Assembly (NCBI GenBank): GCA_035275405.1 | Contig: DATEMU010000018.1 | Coordinates: 1 to 43,859, forward strand | DNA length: 43,859 nucleotides | Direction of reading: 5' to 3' | From: Phycisphaerae bacterium | GTDB lineage: Bacteria > Planctomycetota > Phycisphaerae > UBA1845 > UTPLA1 | In this document: positions 32,639-40,902 of the stretch, piece by piece | How the letters are laid out: every line of letters begins with the position of its first letter | Numbering within the stretch: the first letter of the stretch is position 1 | The notes under the pieces: generated by a model | Database searches by the model: none | The model's input: the letters and a program-made list of their open reading frames with translations, nothing else | What the model was told of the DNA's origin: nothing | Program-made: the position numbers and the translations under genes

Positions 32639-33544
32639 TCACGGCAGGCCGTATATCACGTCGACCTGCCATTCGCGGTTGCCGCGGCGGACGGGGAGCG
32701 TTCGGAGCGCCTCGTCGGAGAGGTTTGCCACTGGACCGTAGCCTTTGGCGCTGTAAGGGTGGGCATCGTGCCGCAACGGCTGCGCGGCGGCGTGGCCATC
32801 GAGGAACAGCACGTTGGCCCGCCCCAGATGGCGGAAGTGGCCGAAGCCGCCGTTTACGCCGGCGTTGGAGTTGAACGCCGTGGGGTCCTGCCATTGGATG
32901 TAAGCTGGCTCGTTAAAAGTCTGCTCAAGGGGGACCGAACCCGAAAACGACAGGCGATCAAAATGGATGCCGTCGGCGAAGATGAAGACCTCGGACGTGC
33001 GTCCGCCGAATTGCTGCACGCGGCGCACGCGCGAGTTGGCGGGGTCGAGCGTGTTGTAACCGCCCAGCGCCGCCGTGTTATAGCCGTACCCACCTGCGGG
33101 AGGCGAGAATTTTGGGAAATACTTGCCACGTCCATAGGGAAAGCTGGAACAGCGCAGTTCCTTGGCTTCATCGCCAAAATATGTTCCCAAGAGACCGGCC
33201 GGCTTGTCGAGGAATCGGTGCTTTTGATTTGGATTCGACGGCGGGCCGCCCGGCTCGAAGCCGAACCACCAGCGCCGCCCCCCTCCTGCACCCGGCACAT
33301 CGACGTAGTAGGGCCAGAACGAGCCTTCGTTGTCGTCGAGGTACATGCTTGTGGCGAGCGCCGCGTTGTGCAGCAGGCCCGCGCAGTAAGATCCTCGGCC
33401 GGCCTCGCGGGCGCGGCCGAGGGCCGGTAGAAGAATACCGATCAGCAGCGTGATCGTCGCGATGGCGACCAGCAACTCGATCAGCGTGAATCCCCTTTCC
33501 CCGATTCCGCTACCGGCAAACCTGTTTGTTTGCGAATGTTTCAT
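32639..33544 (-). CDS. Prepilin-like (H-X9-DG) surface protein
   Basis: A 301-residue pseudopilin-type protein. RGFTLIELLVAIATITLLIG at 17-36 is a type IV prepilin cleavage site and membrane helix: cleavage follows Gly18, with Glu five residues into the mature protein. The C-terminal portion has the H-X9-DG motif (HFRHLGRANVLFLDGH) seen in the very large planctomycete DUF1559-like pilin-related family. Export and processing by prepilin peptidase are expected. Function is unknown. It starts 3 bases downstream of the dockerin-tail gene under the cobalamin riboswitch and would share its control. Confidence 0.85.
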   Translation of the reverse strand: MKHSQTNRFAGSGIGERGFTLIELLVAIATITLLIGILLPALGRAREAGRGSYCAGLLHNAALATSMYLDDNEGSFWPYYVDVPGAGGGRRWWFGFEPGGPPSNPNQKHRFLDKPAGLLGTYFGDEAKELRCSSFPYGRGKYFPKFSPPAGGYGYNTAALGGYNTLDPANSRVRRVQQFGGRTSEVFIFADGIHFDRLSFSGSVPLEQTFNEPAYIQWQDPTAFNSNAGVNGGFGHFRHLGRANVLFLDGHAAAQPLRHDAHPYSAKGYGPVANLSDEALRTLPVRRGNREWQVDVIYGLP

Positions 33545-33547
33545 GTC

Positions 33548-34633
33548 CTATGGCGCGAGCAGCGCTGCCTCGAAATCGGGGATGTCGTCGGTTGTCGCCG
33601 CGGCATCGTTTGTAAAGTCGGCGCGCTGAACGGCACACGGAGCGGGTTGTGCGGCGAGCAGCGTGTCCACGAACATCGCGATGTCGGCCCCATCGACGCG
33701 GCCGTCGCGGTTCATGTCACCCTTGACGAGCGTCCGGGCGAAAAACGTAATTTCCATCACATCCACGTCGGCCACAACGCTGGGGGTTTGGGGATCGAAA
33801 TCATAGGTATCCTCCCACGCCGTCAAGGCGAAGGTATCGACGGTAAACGGCGTATTGACGAAGAGCGCCGTTTGAATCGTGGCGGCGTCGCTATCCGGGC
33901 CGCCGGCACCGCCCCCGCCGTCGGTATTGATTCCGAGGAAGCTGGAAGTCCCCTGCACGGTCTGCGTTGCGGTCTGCGCGCCGGAGTCATAGGTGACACC
34001 CGCGGTGTACACGGTGTCGAGCGCTGGCGGCTCGTCCCCGAAAGCAGTGTTTATGTCGGACTCCGGCCCAAAGGGAAAATCAAAGCTGGAAAAATAATCG
34101 TCACCCACGTCGCTATGCCAAATCGTCGCGCCCAACGTCGGGCCTCCAAACGAGGTGACGTTCGGATAATAATCCAGCGTGACCGAGTCGAAGGCATAGG
34201 GGCCGTTGAGTGATCCGCCAACACGGTCTTCGCCCGTCGTCTGTGAATTAATCAAGCCCCAGCCGATCTGGGCGAAGCTGGCGGGGTCGGCGATGAAGCC
34301 CATGCTCTTGATGCGAAAGGTCACCGTGAATTCGAAATCCTCGCAGCGGCCCAGCGTCCGGGGCTGGTTCGCATCGATCGGGCGCAGATACCACGCCGTC
34401 GGCTCGGAAGTATTGTAATGGATCGTCAGGAGCGGCCCGCCGTTGTCGTAGTCGAAACGGCTCGCATCGTGACCGACCGGGACTTCGAATCGCCCCGCGA
34501 TGACGGGATCGTCCACGAAATCCTCCACCCAACTGATGTCTTCTCCCTTCGAGATTGTCGCAGCAGTCAGCATTACCAGGCTCGCGACGATCCGCCCCCC
34601 ATGCCATCCATGAAGCCTATTACCCTTGAACAC
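33548..34633 (-). CDS. Exported dockerin-tailed protein downstream of a cobalamin riboswitch
   Basis: A 361-residue protein starting at the GTG at 34633, where a purine-rich GGAAGGGAG stands 8 bases away and a signal peptide follows (RIVASLVMLTAATISKG). The open frame reaches 34777 but that part is the terminator and riboswitch leader. The body is a beta-sandwich-like domain with Asp/Gly/aromatic strands (lectin-like fold is possible). The tail holds two dockerin-type loops, GDMNRDGRVDGADIAMFVDTLL and DFTNDAAATTDDIPDFEAALL. Cobalamin control implies a link to B12 availability; a role in surface capture of corrinoid is conjecture. It heads an operon with the prepilin-like gene. Confidence 0.75.
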   Translation of the reverse strand: MFKGNRLHGWHGGRIVASLVMLTAATISKGEDISWVEDFVDDPVIAGRFEVPVGHDASRFDYDNGGPLLTIHYNTSEPTAWYLRPIDANQPRTLGRCEDFEFTVTFRIKSMGFIADPASFAQIGWGLINSQTTGEDRVGGSLNGPYAFDSVTLDYYPNVTSFGGPTLGATIWHSDVGDDYFSSFDFPFGPESDINTAFGDEPPALDTVYTAGVTYDSGAQTATQTVQGTSSFLGINTDGGGGAGGPDSDAATIQTALFVNTPFTVDTFALTAWEDTYDFDPQTPSVVADVDVMEITFFARTLVKGDMNRDGRVDGADIAMFVDTLLAAQPAPCAVQRADFTNDAAATTDDIPDFEAALLAP

Positions 34634-34670
34634 GTCGGCACTCCCTTCCGTGGCCCTCGTTCGGAGCCAC

Positions 34671-34707
34671 AAAAAAACCTCCGCACCCGGTGAGCCGGTT
34701 GCGGAGG
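34671..34707 (-). terminator. Intrinsic terminator below the cobalamin riboswitch
   Basis: On the reverse strand, CCTCCGCA and TGCGGAGG form an 8-base stem, extended by an inner ACCGG/CCGGGT helix, directly followed by seven T. It sits between the aptamer and the GTG start, as in a transcription-terminating riboswitch. Confidence 0.85.
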
Positions 34708-34808
34708 CGGGAAAGCCAATGTCGTGCAGGAATTCGCACCGGCTAAGTGCCGGTGCCACAGGACGAAGGGCCGTCACTCCTCCGCCCAGATCCGGGGCGG
34801 GGCGACAC

Positions 34809-34977
34809 TTCGACGCGGGCAGGTCTTCTGGCTCTCGGATCGTCCTACTAGCCGCGCCTTCTCTCCGCTTAGCGGAAATGGCTGTTGCGGCGTTCGTCCC
34901 CGATTACAGCGGCGGGACCGCGGTGGATTCGAACCACCTTCCCTTTTTGTCTCCCCACGCGGGAGACCCGCATCGAA
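34809..34977 (-). promoter_or_regulatory. Cobalamin (adenosylcobalamin-type) riboswitch
   Basis: The reverse strand carries the B12 box AGCCAGAAGACCTGCC (34833-34818) and, further 5', AAGGGAAGGTGG, GAATCCACCGCGGTCCCGCC, and GCTGTAATCGGGGACG, the conserved core of the class. P1 is formed by TTCGATGCGGG (34977-34967) with CCCGCGTCGAA (34819-34809), 11 pairs counting one G-U. A terminator 100 bases downstream makes a premature-termination switch that is off when the coenzyme is bound (family knowledge). The regulated genes are the dockerin-tailed and prepilin-like genes, not corrinoid enzymes or transporters. Confidence 0.92.
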
Positions 34978-35078
34978 TCGTATTCACTTGTCAACCTTGC
35001 GGTGCGATGGCGAAATCGCCTCGCGAAGTCAAAGGCACGATAACAAGTACGAGGAATCGGCGTCAAGAAAATTATTCG

Positions 35079-35104
35079 CCACAGAGGCACAGAGAATACA
35101 GAGG
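35079..35104. repeat. CACAGAG repeat with a distant inverted copy
   Basis: CCACAGAGGCACAGAGAATACAGAGG gives three units of period 8-9. About 50 bases later CCTCTGGGTCTCTGTGG (35155-35171) is its approximate reverse complement, so RNA from either strand could fold. Confidence 0.6.
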
Positions 35105-35225
35105 TGACGATACAAGACTATGAAACGACAAGGACTTGCTGATTTTTTGCGTGTCCTCTGGGTCTCTGTGGAGAATTCTCATAGAAAGGCGAGAAGTGCA
35201 CCGGTCCTCGGCGATGACGGGTGCG

Positions 35226-35266
35226 AAAAAATCAGGCAGGCATTCCCCTCCGGGATGCCCGCCTGA
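35226..35266 (-). terminator. Strong intrinsic terminator
   Basis: TCAGGCGGGCAT and ATGCCTGCCTGA form a 12-base stem with one mismatch, closed by a CCCGGAGGGGA loop and followed immediately by six T on the reverse strand. Confidence 0.8.
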
Positions 35267-35375
35267 GCCCACACCCGCTGGTTTCACCCCAGCGCATTGA
35301 TGATTAATAAGGGCCGCGCCAACTCCCCTTGGCGCGGCCTCGGTGCTACGCACAGTAGCAACCCGCTGGGCGAGG
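35226..35375 (-). ncRNA. Candidate structured RNA ending in a terminator
   Basis: Read on the reverse strand, four hairpins stand in a row. The first is GGTTGCTAC/GTAGCACC (one bulge). The second is a perfect 11-base stem GGCCGCGCCAA/TTGGCGCGGCC at 35312-35339. The third is CGCTGG-GGTGAAA-CCAGCG. The last is a terminator at 35226-35266. The row does not precede a gene closely (the next is the cobalamin riboswitch 250 bases on), so it may be a separate small RNA or a leader with attenuation. It does not match tmRNA, SRP, RNase P or c-di-GMP cores that I can recall. A promoter is not identified. Confidence 0.4.
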
Positions 35376-35660
35376 TCCTTCAGAATTTTCGCATCCCCTC
35401 TCCCTGGGGCCGAAATCTCCGAGGGACTTCCCCCACCGAGTTGCCGTCGCGGGATGCCGCGACGATCAGTGAGGCAAGCTTGGGTTAATCACTTCCCATG
35501 CCAGATGTGCCGCATATATCTCCATGCCAGCGCGCAAGGTTCATAACTCTCTATGTCGCAAGCGGCTGACAATCTTGCAAGGTGGTTGACGGCGGGAAGC
35601 GGCACAAGGATTCGGTGTAATTTGGGGACATCTCCCCAGGAATGGGGTACCCCAAAATGG

Positions 35661-37358
35661 CTATTTCGCGCCCTCTCCCGTACCTGTCGCCCGGGTCACC
35701 TGTTCCAAACCGAGGAGCGCCGTGCGGTTACGCGGATCCTTGCGCAGGACGGTTTCGTAGGCCGCGCGGGCTTCCTCCGAGCGTTTCAGGGACCGAAGAA
35801 AGCCTGCGTATTCAAGATGGATGGCGACAAATCGAGGGCTCTTTTTTTCCGCGCGCTGGAGTGCCTCCTGATACCACTGCAGCGCCTCCTCGTGACGGCC
35901 CAGTTCGCGACAGCATTGGGCGTAGAAGCGAGGAGTGTTGAGATGATCGGGCAAGAGTCGTGCCGCCGCTCGATAGTACGGCAGGGCCTTTTCGCACTCT
36001 TTGTTACGCTTGTAGTAATTTCCAAGGTTAATGTTGCCGGGCACGCAATCAGGATTCCCCGCGAGGGTGTAAACCCAGAAGGTCTCGGTGTCATGCCAGA
36101 CGTGGTTCTGGCGGACCGTGAGCCAGCCGAGGGCCGCCAAAGCGGCGACGATCACCGCCCCCCTTCCTAAACCCACAGCGAGATGATCGGCCGACCGCAC
36201 GAATCTCTCGACGACCAACGCTGCGGCGAGAAAAAGTCCGGGCGCGCTAAGGTACATCAGGTGGTCGGCGACGAATGAAAACTGCATCAGGTTGAAGTGC
36301 TTGAGCCCGAGCGCCGGCAGGAGGGGCAGCAGAAACAGGGCGACACACCACAACACCCGATCGCCGAGCTTCTTGCGAAATCGCAAGAGTAAAATAGCGA
36401 CAACTATGAGCGCGGCGGCGCTCAGCCAATAGCGATATTCATGGAATGACTCCGGCCAGCGGGGATATAACGGCAGCAGGTTCGCGGGCCAGACCACCTT
36501 GCCGACGTAATGGACAAGGGCTGCGCAGGCGATGAGCGGACGGAGCATTGGATCGACCGGCCGTCCGCTCTTGCTTTGTTCACCTTCGACGCCGATGGTG
36601 ATGATGGCCATGAGAAAGGCCAGGGCCAGAAACGGTACGGCCCGCCGAAACGATAATTTCGTCCAACGCCGGTCGAGGACACGATCGCTCACGATGAGGA
36701 GGGCCGGCAGAACGACGACCGCCGTCTTGGCAAAGAGGGCGAGTTGAAAGGAGCCCAGCGCGGCCCAATAGCGCCAAGCCCCCCCGCTGCGGCGGTGCTG
36801 CAAATAGAGCAGGAGCGATAGCAGGAAGAACAAACCCGAAAGCGTGTTTTTTCGCTCAGTCACCCAGGCAACGGACGCGACGTTGACGGGATGCACGGCG
36901 AAGAGCGCGGCGGTCAGCGTGGCCACCGGCAGGCTCACGCCCAGCCAGCGCAGCACGAAAAGCCAGAGCATCGAATTGACGGCGTGGAGCGCGATCTGCG
37001 TGGCGTGGTACAGCCGCGGCTCGACGCCAACGAACTTGTGCTCGATCCAATAGGAGGTGAAGACCAGGGGATAGTACTGCTCGTGCTTGTCTTCTTTGAA
37101 GAGTTCCCCCCAGATGGAGCCCAGGCCCCCTTGCAGCAGTGGATTCTGGTACACGTAGTCGCCGTCGTCCCAGCTCACGAACCCGTTCTGGAGCGTATTC
37201 CAGTAAACCACGACCGCGGCCGATGCGACCAGCACCGCCAAAATCCAGCGGGCCCACCACGCCGACGGGGCGAGCGGCTCGATCATCGGCTCGGCCCGCC
37301 GGCCGCGCCGCCCTTCGGAGCGCCGCTCTTTCTTATCCTGCCGCGATTCCCGTTTCAT
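35661..37358 (-). CDS. TMTC-like membrane glycosyltransferase with C-terminal TPRs
   Basis: A 565-residue GT-C-type protein. After a basic N-terminus come about ten membrane helices. The first exoplasmic loop has FVSWDDGDYVYQNP, the acidic motif of dolichyl-phosphate-mannose-using TMTC relatives, and later SVAWVTERKNTLSGLFFLLSL and FVADHLMYLSAPG, both typical. The last 140 residues are TPR units (NINLGNYYKRNKECEKALPYYRAAARLLPDH, then LGRHEEALQWYQEALQRAEKK). Such proteins probably transfer sugar from a polyprenyl carrier to exported protein; the donor is unknown here. The start at 37358 has a weak GGGA upstream. It is divergent from the small peptide gene. Confidence 0.82.
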   Translation of the reverse strand: MKRESRQDKKERRSEGRRGRRAEPMIEPLAPSAWWARWILAVLVASAAVVVYWNTLQNGFVSWDDGDYVYQNPLLQGGLGSIWGELFKEDKHEQYYPLVFTSYWIEHKFVGVEPRLYHATQIALHAVNSMLWLFVLRWLGVSLPVATLTAALFAVHPVNVASVAWVTERKNTLSGLFFLLSLLLYLQHRRSGGAWRYWAALGSFQLALFAKTAVVVLPALLIVSDRVLDRRWTKLSFRRAVPFLALAFLMAIITIGVEGEQSKSGRPVDPMLRPLIACAALVHYVGKVVWPANLLPLYPRWPESFHEYRYWLSAAALIVVAILLLRFRKKLGDRVLWCVALFLLPLLPALGLKHFNLMQFSFVADHLMYLSAPGLFLAAALVVERFVRSADHLAVGLGRGAVIVAALAALGWLTVRQNHVWHDTETFWVYTLAGNPDCVPGNINLGNYYKRNKECEKALPYYRAAARLLPDHLNTPRFYAQCCRELGRHEEALQWYQEALQRAEKKSPRFVAIHLEYAGFLRSLKRSEEARAAYETVLRKDPRNRTALLGLEQVTRATGTGEGAK

Positions 37359-37447
37359 GGCGATCCCGTTGTGCGCCCCGCACTATAGATCGACGGCAAA
37401 CCGCACTCAAACTCGCCGCCGGTTCGCCGATCCTTGACCGGCGGCCA

Positions 37448-37476
37448 TTGACCGGCGCGGCGGCGTTTCATAGACT
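37448..37476 (+). promoter_or_regulatory. Sigma-70-type promoter candidate for the 39-residue peptide gene
   Basis: TTGACC and TAGACT are separated by exactly 17 bases, 47 bases before the ATG at 37524. Confidence 0.5.
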
Positions 37477-37523
37477 CGGTCGCCGTATTCAGGGTAACGG
37501 CTTTTTTCGAAGGTGAGGCTTTG

Positions 37524-37643
37524 ATGAACAATCCGAGATTCGCGAAGAAGTATGCCTGGCTCGCGGCCTTGACGACGGCGACGTGCTGGGGAGGGTCGTG
37601 CCTCATCGATGGTTTCGCCTCCCTGGCGGCGACGTTTTTCTAG
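37524..37643 (+). CDS. Short exported or membrane peptide, 39 residues
   Basis: ATG to TAG gives MNNPRFAKKYAWLAALTT, then ATCWGGSC and LIDGFASLAATFF. A basic N-terminus and hydrophobic core resemble a signal peptide, with Cys at 21 and 26. The ribosome site AAGGTGAGG is excellent, and a promoter-like pair lies upstream. No in-frame extension exists. I know no homologue. It could be an exported small protein or the N-terminal stub of a larger decayed gene; the Cys pair with GG resembles short planctomycete exported proteins with a similar start. Confidence 0.5.
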   Translation: MNNPRFAKKYAWLAALTTATCWGGSCLIDGFASLAATFF

Positions 37644-37691
37644 TGCAACGCTTGGCAGGAGCTTCGCCCTCCCAGCCTCGGGCCGCAAATA

Positions 37692-38531
37692 TTAGATGAT
37701 GATGTCCGCGTCATCGTCGTGGATCGGCCGGGCCGGTCGCGCGTACGCAGGCACGGGCCGGCGCGGCAGGAGAAAAATGAGGGCCGCGCCCGCCGCGAAG
37801 CCGCCGATGTGCGCCCAATAAGCGACGCCGCCCTCTTCTCGGCCGCCCAGCGTCGCGGGGAATAGATTCTGCAGCACGATATAGACGCCCAGGAAGACCC
37901 ACGCGGGCAGTTTCGCGGTGAACCAGTACCAGCCCAACGGCACGATCGCCAGAATATGGGCATGCGGGTGCACGAGGATGTAACCGCCCATGACACCGCT
38001 GATCGCACCGCTGGCGCCCACCAGCGGAACCCAACTGGCATTGAAGTAGGTATGCGCGAAATTGCCAACGAGGCCGGTTCCCAGGTAGAAAACCAGGAAC
38101 AGCGCATGGCCGAGGCGATCTTCAATGTTGTTGCCGAAGATCCAGAGATAGAGCATGTTGCCTAGCAGGTGAGCCCACCCTCCATGCAGGAACATGCAAG
38201 TAAATAGGCTGATCCACGCAGGCGTCGCGGTGGCCGCTTCCAGTGGCGCCTCATGCTGCACCCGAAGTGGCCGACCAAATGGGTCGACCCGGATTCGTCC
38301 AAACTGATCGATGACCGGAGTTGTCGGTTGATGCTCCTGCAACTCTTCGCGAAATCGTTCAGGCCCAACGACGAGCTTGGCGGGGATGTAGCCGTACTTC
38401 CAAACAAACTCCTCCCCCTCTTTTTCCGGCATCGTTGCCTGAAACAAGAAAACCAGCACGTTGATCACGATCAGCGTGACCGTCAGGATCGGCGTGCCGT
38501 GGGTGGGGTTGTCATCTCGGATGGGGATCAT
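37692..38531 (-). CDS. Rhomboid-family intramembrane serine protease
   Basis: A 279-residue membrane protease. The ATG at 38531 is chosen because it overlaps the upstream stop as ATGA and opens with MIPIRDDNPT, the usual rhomboid start; a longer frame to 38561 exists. HGGWAHLLGNM is at 116-126, the catalytic Ser in GASGAISG is Ser175 and the catalytic His is in AHIGGF (His241). About six to seven helices, with an insert of about 60 residues after the first helix. It cleaves membrane proteins within the bilayer; the substrate is unknown. Co-translated with the Mog/MoaB gene. Confidence 0.9.
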   Translation of the reverse strand: MIPIRDDNPTHGTPILTVTLIVINVLVFLFQATMPEKEGEEFVWKYGYIPAKLVVGPERFREELQEHQPTTPVIDQFGRIRVDPFGRPLRVQHEAPLEAATATPAWISLFTCMFLHGGWAHLLGNMLYLWIFGNNIEDRLGHALFLVFYLGTGLVGNFAHTYFNASWVPLVGASGAISGVMGGYILVHPHAHILAIVPLGWYWFTAKLPAWVFLGVYIVLQNLFPATLGGREEGGVAYWAHIGGFAAGAALIFLLPRRPVPAYARPARPIHDDDADIII

Positions 38532-39031
38532 CGGCCGGCGGCCCCGGTCTCTTCCTGACAATCGATCGGCTTGCCCGAGGCGATCTTCAGCACGTGCTTG
38601 ATGGCCGGGCCGACGAGCGCGAGCGATTCACGAACGGCTTTGAGGCTGCCGGGGAGCATGACTATTAGCGTGTTGCCGATCAGGCCGGCCCCGCCTCGGG
38701 AGATTATCGAAAGCGGCGTTCGTGAATAGGTTCCGGTCCGCATGATCTCGCCGAAGCCCGGCAGTTCACGGTCGAAGAGCGGCGTAAGGGCCTCGGGCGT
38801 GACGTCGCGCGGGCCGATCCCCGTGCCTCCGGTCGTGACGATGAGGGCCGCGCGGCCCGCCCCATCGCGGACAGCCTGCTGAATCGCAGGGATGTCATCC
38901 GGCACGACTCGACGATCCGAGATGGTCAAACCCAGATCGCGCAGGAATTCCTCCGCCGCCGGACCGCTGGTGTCGGCCCGTTCGCCGGCGGAACGACTGT
39001 CAGAGATGGTGATCACAACCGCGTCGGGCAT
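38528..39031 (-). CDS. mog: Molybdopterin adenylyltransferase / MoaB family
   Basis: A 167-residue protein of the MogA/MoaB fold, which adenylates molybdopterin before metal insertion. Landmarks are VVITISDSRSAGERADTSG at 5-23, TTGGTGIGPRDVTPEA at 66-81, and IGNTLIVMLPGSLKAVRESL near 117-137. Length matches the family. MogA and MoaB cannot be separated on these motifs alone. No other molybdenum cofactor gene is near. Its stop overlaps the rhomboid start by 4 bases. Confidence 0.88.
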   Translation of the reverse strand: MPDAVVITISDSRSAGERADTSGPAAEEFLRDLGLTISDRRVVPDDIPAIQQAVRDGAGRAALIVTTGGTGIGPRDVTPEALTPLFDRELPGFGEIMRTGTYSRTPLSIISRGGAGLIGNTLIVMLPGSLKAVRESLALVGPAIKHVLKIASGKPIDCQEETGAAGR

Positions 39032-39080
39032 GAGCGGATCGTATCCGCGCGAAAGGTGAACGGCAATCGGGACAGAGGCG

Positions 39081-40886
39081 TTACGTCGCAGCGCCTGCGG
39101 TCGTGGGCGCCAAGGGAAGCCAGAAACTGACCGTCGTGCCGCGGCCGACTTCGCTGGCGATGCTCACCTCTCCCCCCAGCGCATGCACGGCATGTTTGAC
39201 GATGGCCAGGCCCAGGCCGGTCCCGCCGACGGTGCGGTCGCGCGACTTGTCCACTTGATAGAACCGCTCGAAGACGCGCTCGAGATCTTGCGGGGGAATG
39301 CCGCAGCCGTTGTCCTGCACCACAAAATAGACGCGATCGCCCTCGCCGCGACAACGCAGGTCGATCCGGCCGCCGGGGCCGACGTATTTGACGGAGTTGT
39401 CGATCAGGTTCTTGAGGACCAGTTCGAGCCAGCGCTGATCAGTCACGATGACGGCAAGCTCGCATGTGACATGAAACTCGGCGTTCTTCCCGCGCAGAGC
39501 CTCGGCAAAGCTCATTTTCAGTAATGCCAACACGTCGGCGGGGTCGAATTCGGCCGGACTTAACGCGGCGGAGGGCGATTCGACTTTGTTCAGGTGCATC
39601 AAGTCTTCGGTCAGGTCCTGCAGGCGGACGACGTTGCGATCGATGACGGACATGAACCGGGACTGCGTCGCGCCGTCGAGACCGTCGGAGCGCAGCGTCT
39701 CGACGGCGGCGCGGATGGCGGCGACGGGCGTGCGCAACTCATGGGAGGCGTTGGCGACAAAGTCAGCCTTCATCGCCGACGATCGGGCCAGCTCGGTGAT
39801 GTCGTTCACGCACAGCAGCCATGCGATCGGCGTGTCCGGCTCGTTCACGCGGACGATGGTGACCGTGACGGTTCGCTGCGGCCCGGGGCCGTTGAGGTTG
39901 ACATCGCGGCGCAGCTCGGGCGTCTTCGAGCGGATCGCCTCGCTCCAAAGCGTCGACAGCGCGGCGTGGCGGAGACCGATCGTCAGCGGCCAGCCGACGA
40001 CGGCCCCCTCGGTGCCGAGCAGTTCGCGGGCGGCGCGATTGGCCTGGAGGACGACACCGTGTTCGTTGACGGCGATGACGCCCTCTTCCAGGTTCCCCAA
40101 CGTCACTTCGAGGTCCTGACGCCGCTGCTGGACTTGGCGGATGCGTTCGGAAAGGTGGACGCGCATGCGTTCCAGCGACTCGGCCACCTGCGCGACCTCG
40201 TCCTTGCCGGTGATTTCCACGCGCGTATCCAGATCACCCGTCGCGAGGCGCTGCGCGAGCAGGCCCACTTCCTGCACGGGCCGCGCGAGCGTGCGCGAAA
40301 AGAGGTAGGCGATGATGAGGGCGAGCGGCAGGGAGACGGCCAGACCGATCATCACCCATTTGATGAGTGCGGCTTCGCGAGTTTGGAAATCCTCCACCGG
40401 CGCGGCGACGCGTACGATCGCGGCAACCTCGCCGTTGCGCATCATCGGCACGGCGATATAGTTGAATGAGCGGCCTACGCTTGTGCTGAGGCGTTCGTCG
40501 TGACCGACCTGGCCGGCGAGGGCATCAACGACCTCCCGCCGATGGCCGTGGTTTTCCATGGTGGCCGCCTCGGCGTGCGAATCGGCCAACACGCGGCCGT
40601 CGGTCGCGATGACCGTCAGGCGCAGGCCGGTGCGGCGGCTTATCTCCGCGCAGCTCGCCATCAGGGCGTCGGGGGACAGGGAGACGTCCGCGGATTCGAT
40701 CGTCAGGCAGGCAAGCTGGGCGTGGTTAGTAAGCTGTAGCGAGGTGTACTCGTACAGCCAGCGCTGCATGATCTGCCACGTCAGTGCGCAGACCAGGACC
40801 ATCCCGGTGGACAAGAGCAGTCCCAATCGGGTGAAGACGCGCCGAAAGAAGCGTCCCTTCCAGAATCTCGGCGCTGAGTTCGGCAT
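39081..40886 (-). CDS. phoR: PhoR-like sensor histidine kinase
   Basis: A 601-residue membrane kinase. Helices near 19-40 and 177-197 flank a periplasmic domain of about 135 residues. HAMP (RPVQEVGLLAQRLATGDLDTRVEI) and a PAS domain (NLEEGVIAVNEHGVVLQANRAARELLG) follow. The phosphoacceptor His382 lies in ASHELRTP. The ATPase domain has NLIDNSVKYV (N box, 493-502), DNGCGIP (525-531) and GGTGLGLAIV (554-563). It responds to phosphate limitation in the usual PhoR-PhoB pair, supported by phoB 16 bases upstream and Pit/DUF47 genes just beyond. Confidence 0.88.
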   Translation of the reverse strand: MPNSAPRFWKGRFFRRVFTRLGLLLSTGMVLVCALTWQIMQRWLYEYTSLQLTNHAQLACLTIESADVSLSPDALMASCAEISRRTGLRLTVIATDGRVLADSHAEAATMENHGHRREVVDALAGQVGHDERLSTSVGRSFNYIAVPMMRNGEVAAIVRVAAPVEDFQTREAALIKWVMIGLAVSLPLALIIAYLFSRTLARPVQEVGLLAQRLATGDLDTRVEITGKDEVAQVAESLERMRVHLSERIRQVQQRRQDLEVTLGNLEEGVIAVNEHGVVLQANRAARELLGTEGAVVGWPLTIGLRHAALSTLWSEAIRSKTPELRRDVNLNGPGPQRTVTVTIVRVNEPDTPIAWLLCVNDITELARSSAMKADFVANASHELRTPVAAIRAAVETLRSDGLDGATQSRFMSVIDRNVVRLQDLTEDLMHLNKVESPSAALSPAEFDPADVLALLKMSFAEALRGKNAEFHVTCELAVIVTDQRWLELVLKNLIDNSVKYVGPGGRIDLRCRGEGDRVYFVVQDNGCGIPPQDLERVFERFYQVDKSRDRTVGGTGLGLAIVKHAVHALGGEVSIASEVGRGTTVSFWLPLAPTTAGAAT

Positions 40887-40902
40887 GGGCGTCGTCTGAC
40901 CG

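Larger units (their letters stand above)
34978..35660. other. Long non-coding region with repeats, hairpins and a terminator
   Basis: No gene is supported in these 683 bases. They hold CACAGAG repeats at 35079-35104, with an inverted copy at 35155-35171 (CCTCTGGGTCTCTGTGG), a row of hairpins with an intrinsic terminator on the reverse strand (35226-35375), and GGGGACATCTCCCC with TTTGGGG/CCCCAAA pairing near 35620-35657 just past the stop of the TMTC-like gene. Reverse frames such as 35072-35353 are not protein-like. Confidence 0.6.

Noticed and set aside
35312..35339. Perfect 11-base stem as an independent terminator
   Set aside because: No T run next to it on either strand; treated as part of the hairpin row.
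35072..35353. 93-codon reverse frame in the long non-coding region
   Set aside because: It runs across a terminator and a perfect hairpin, so it is more likely structured RNA or spacer.
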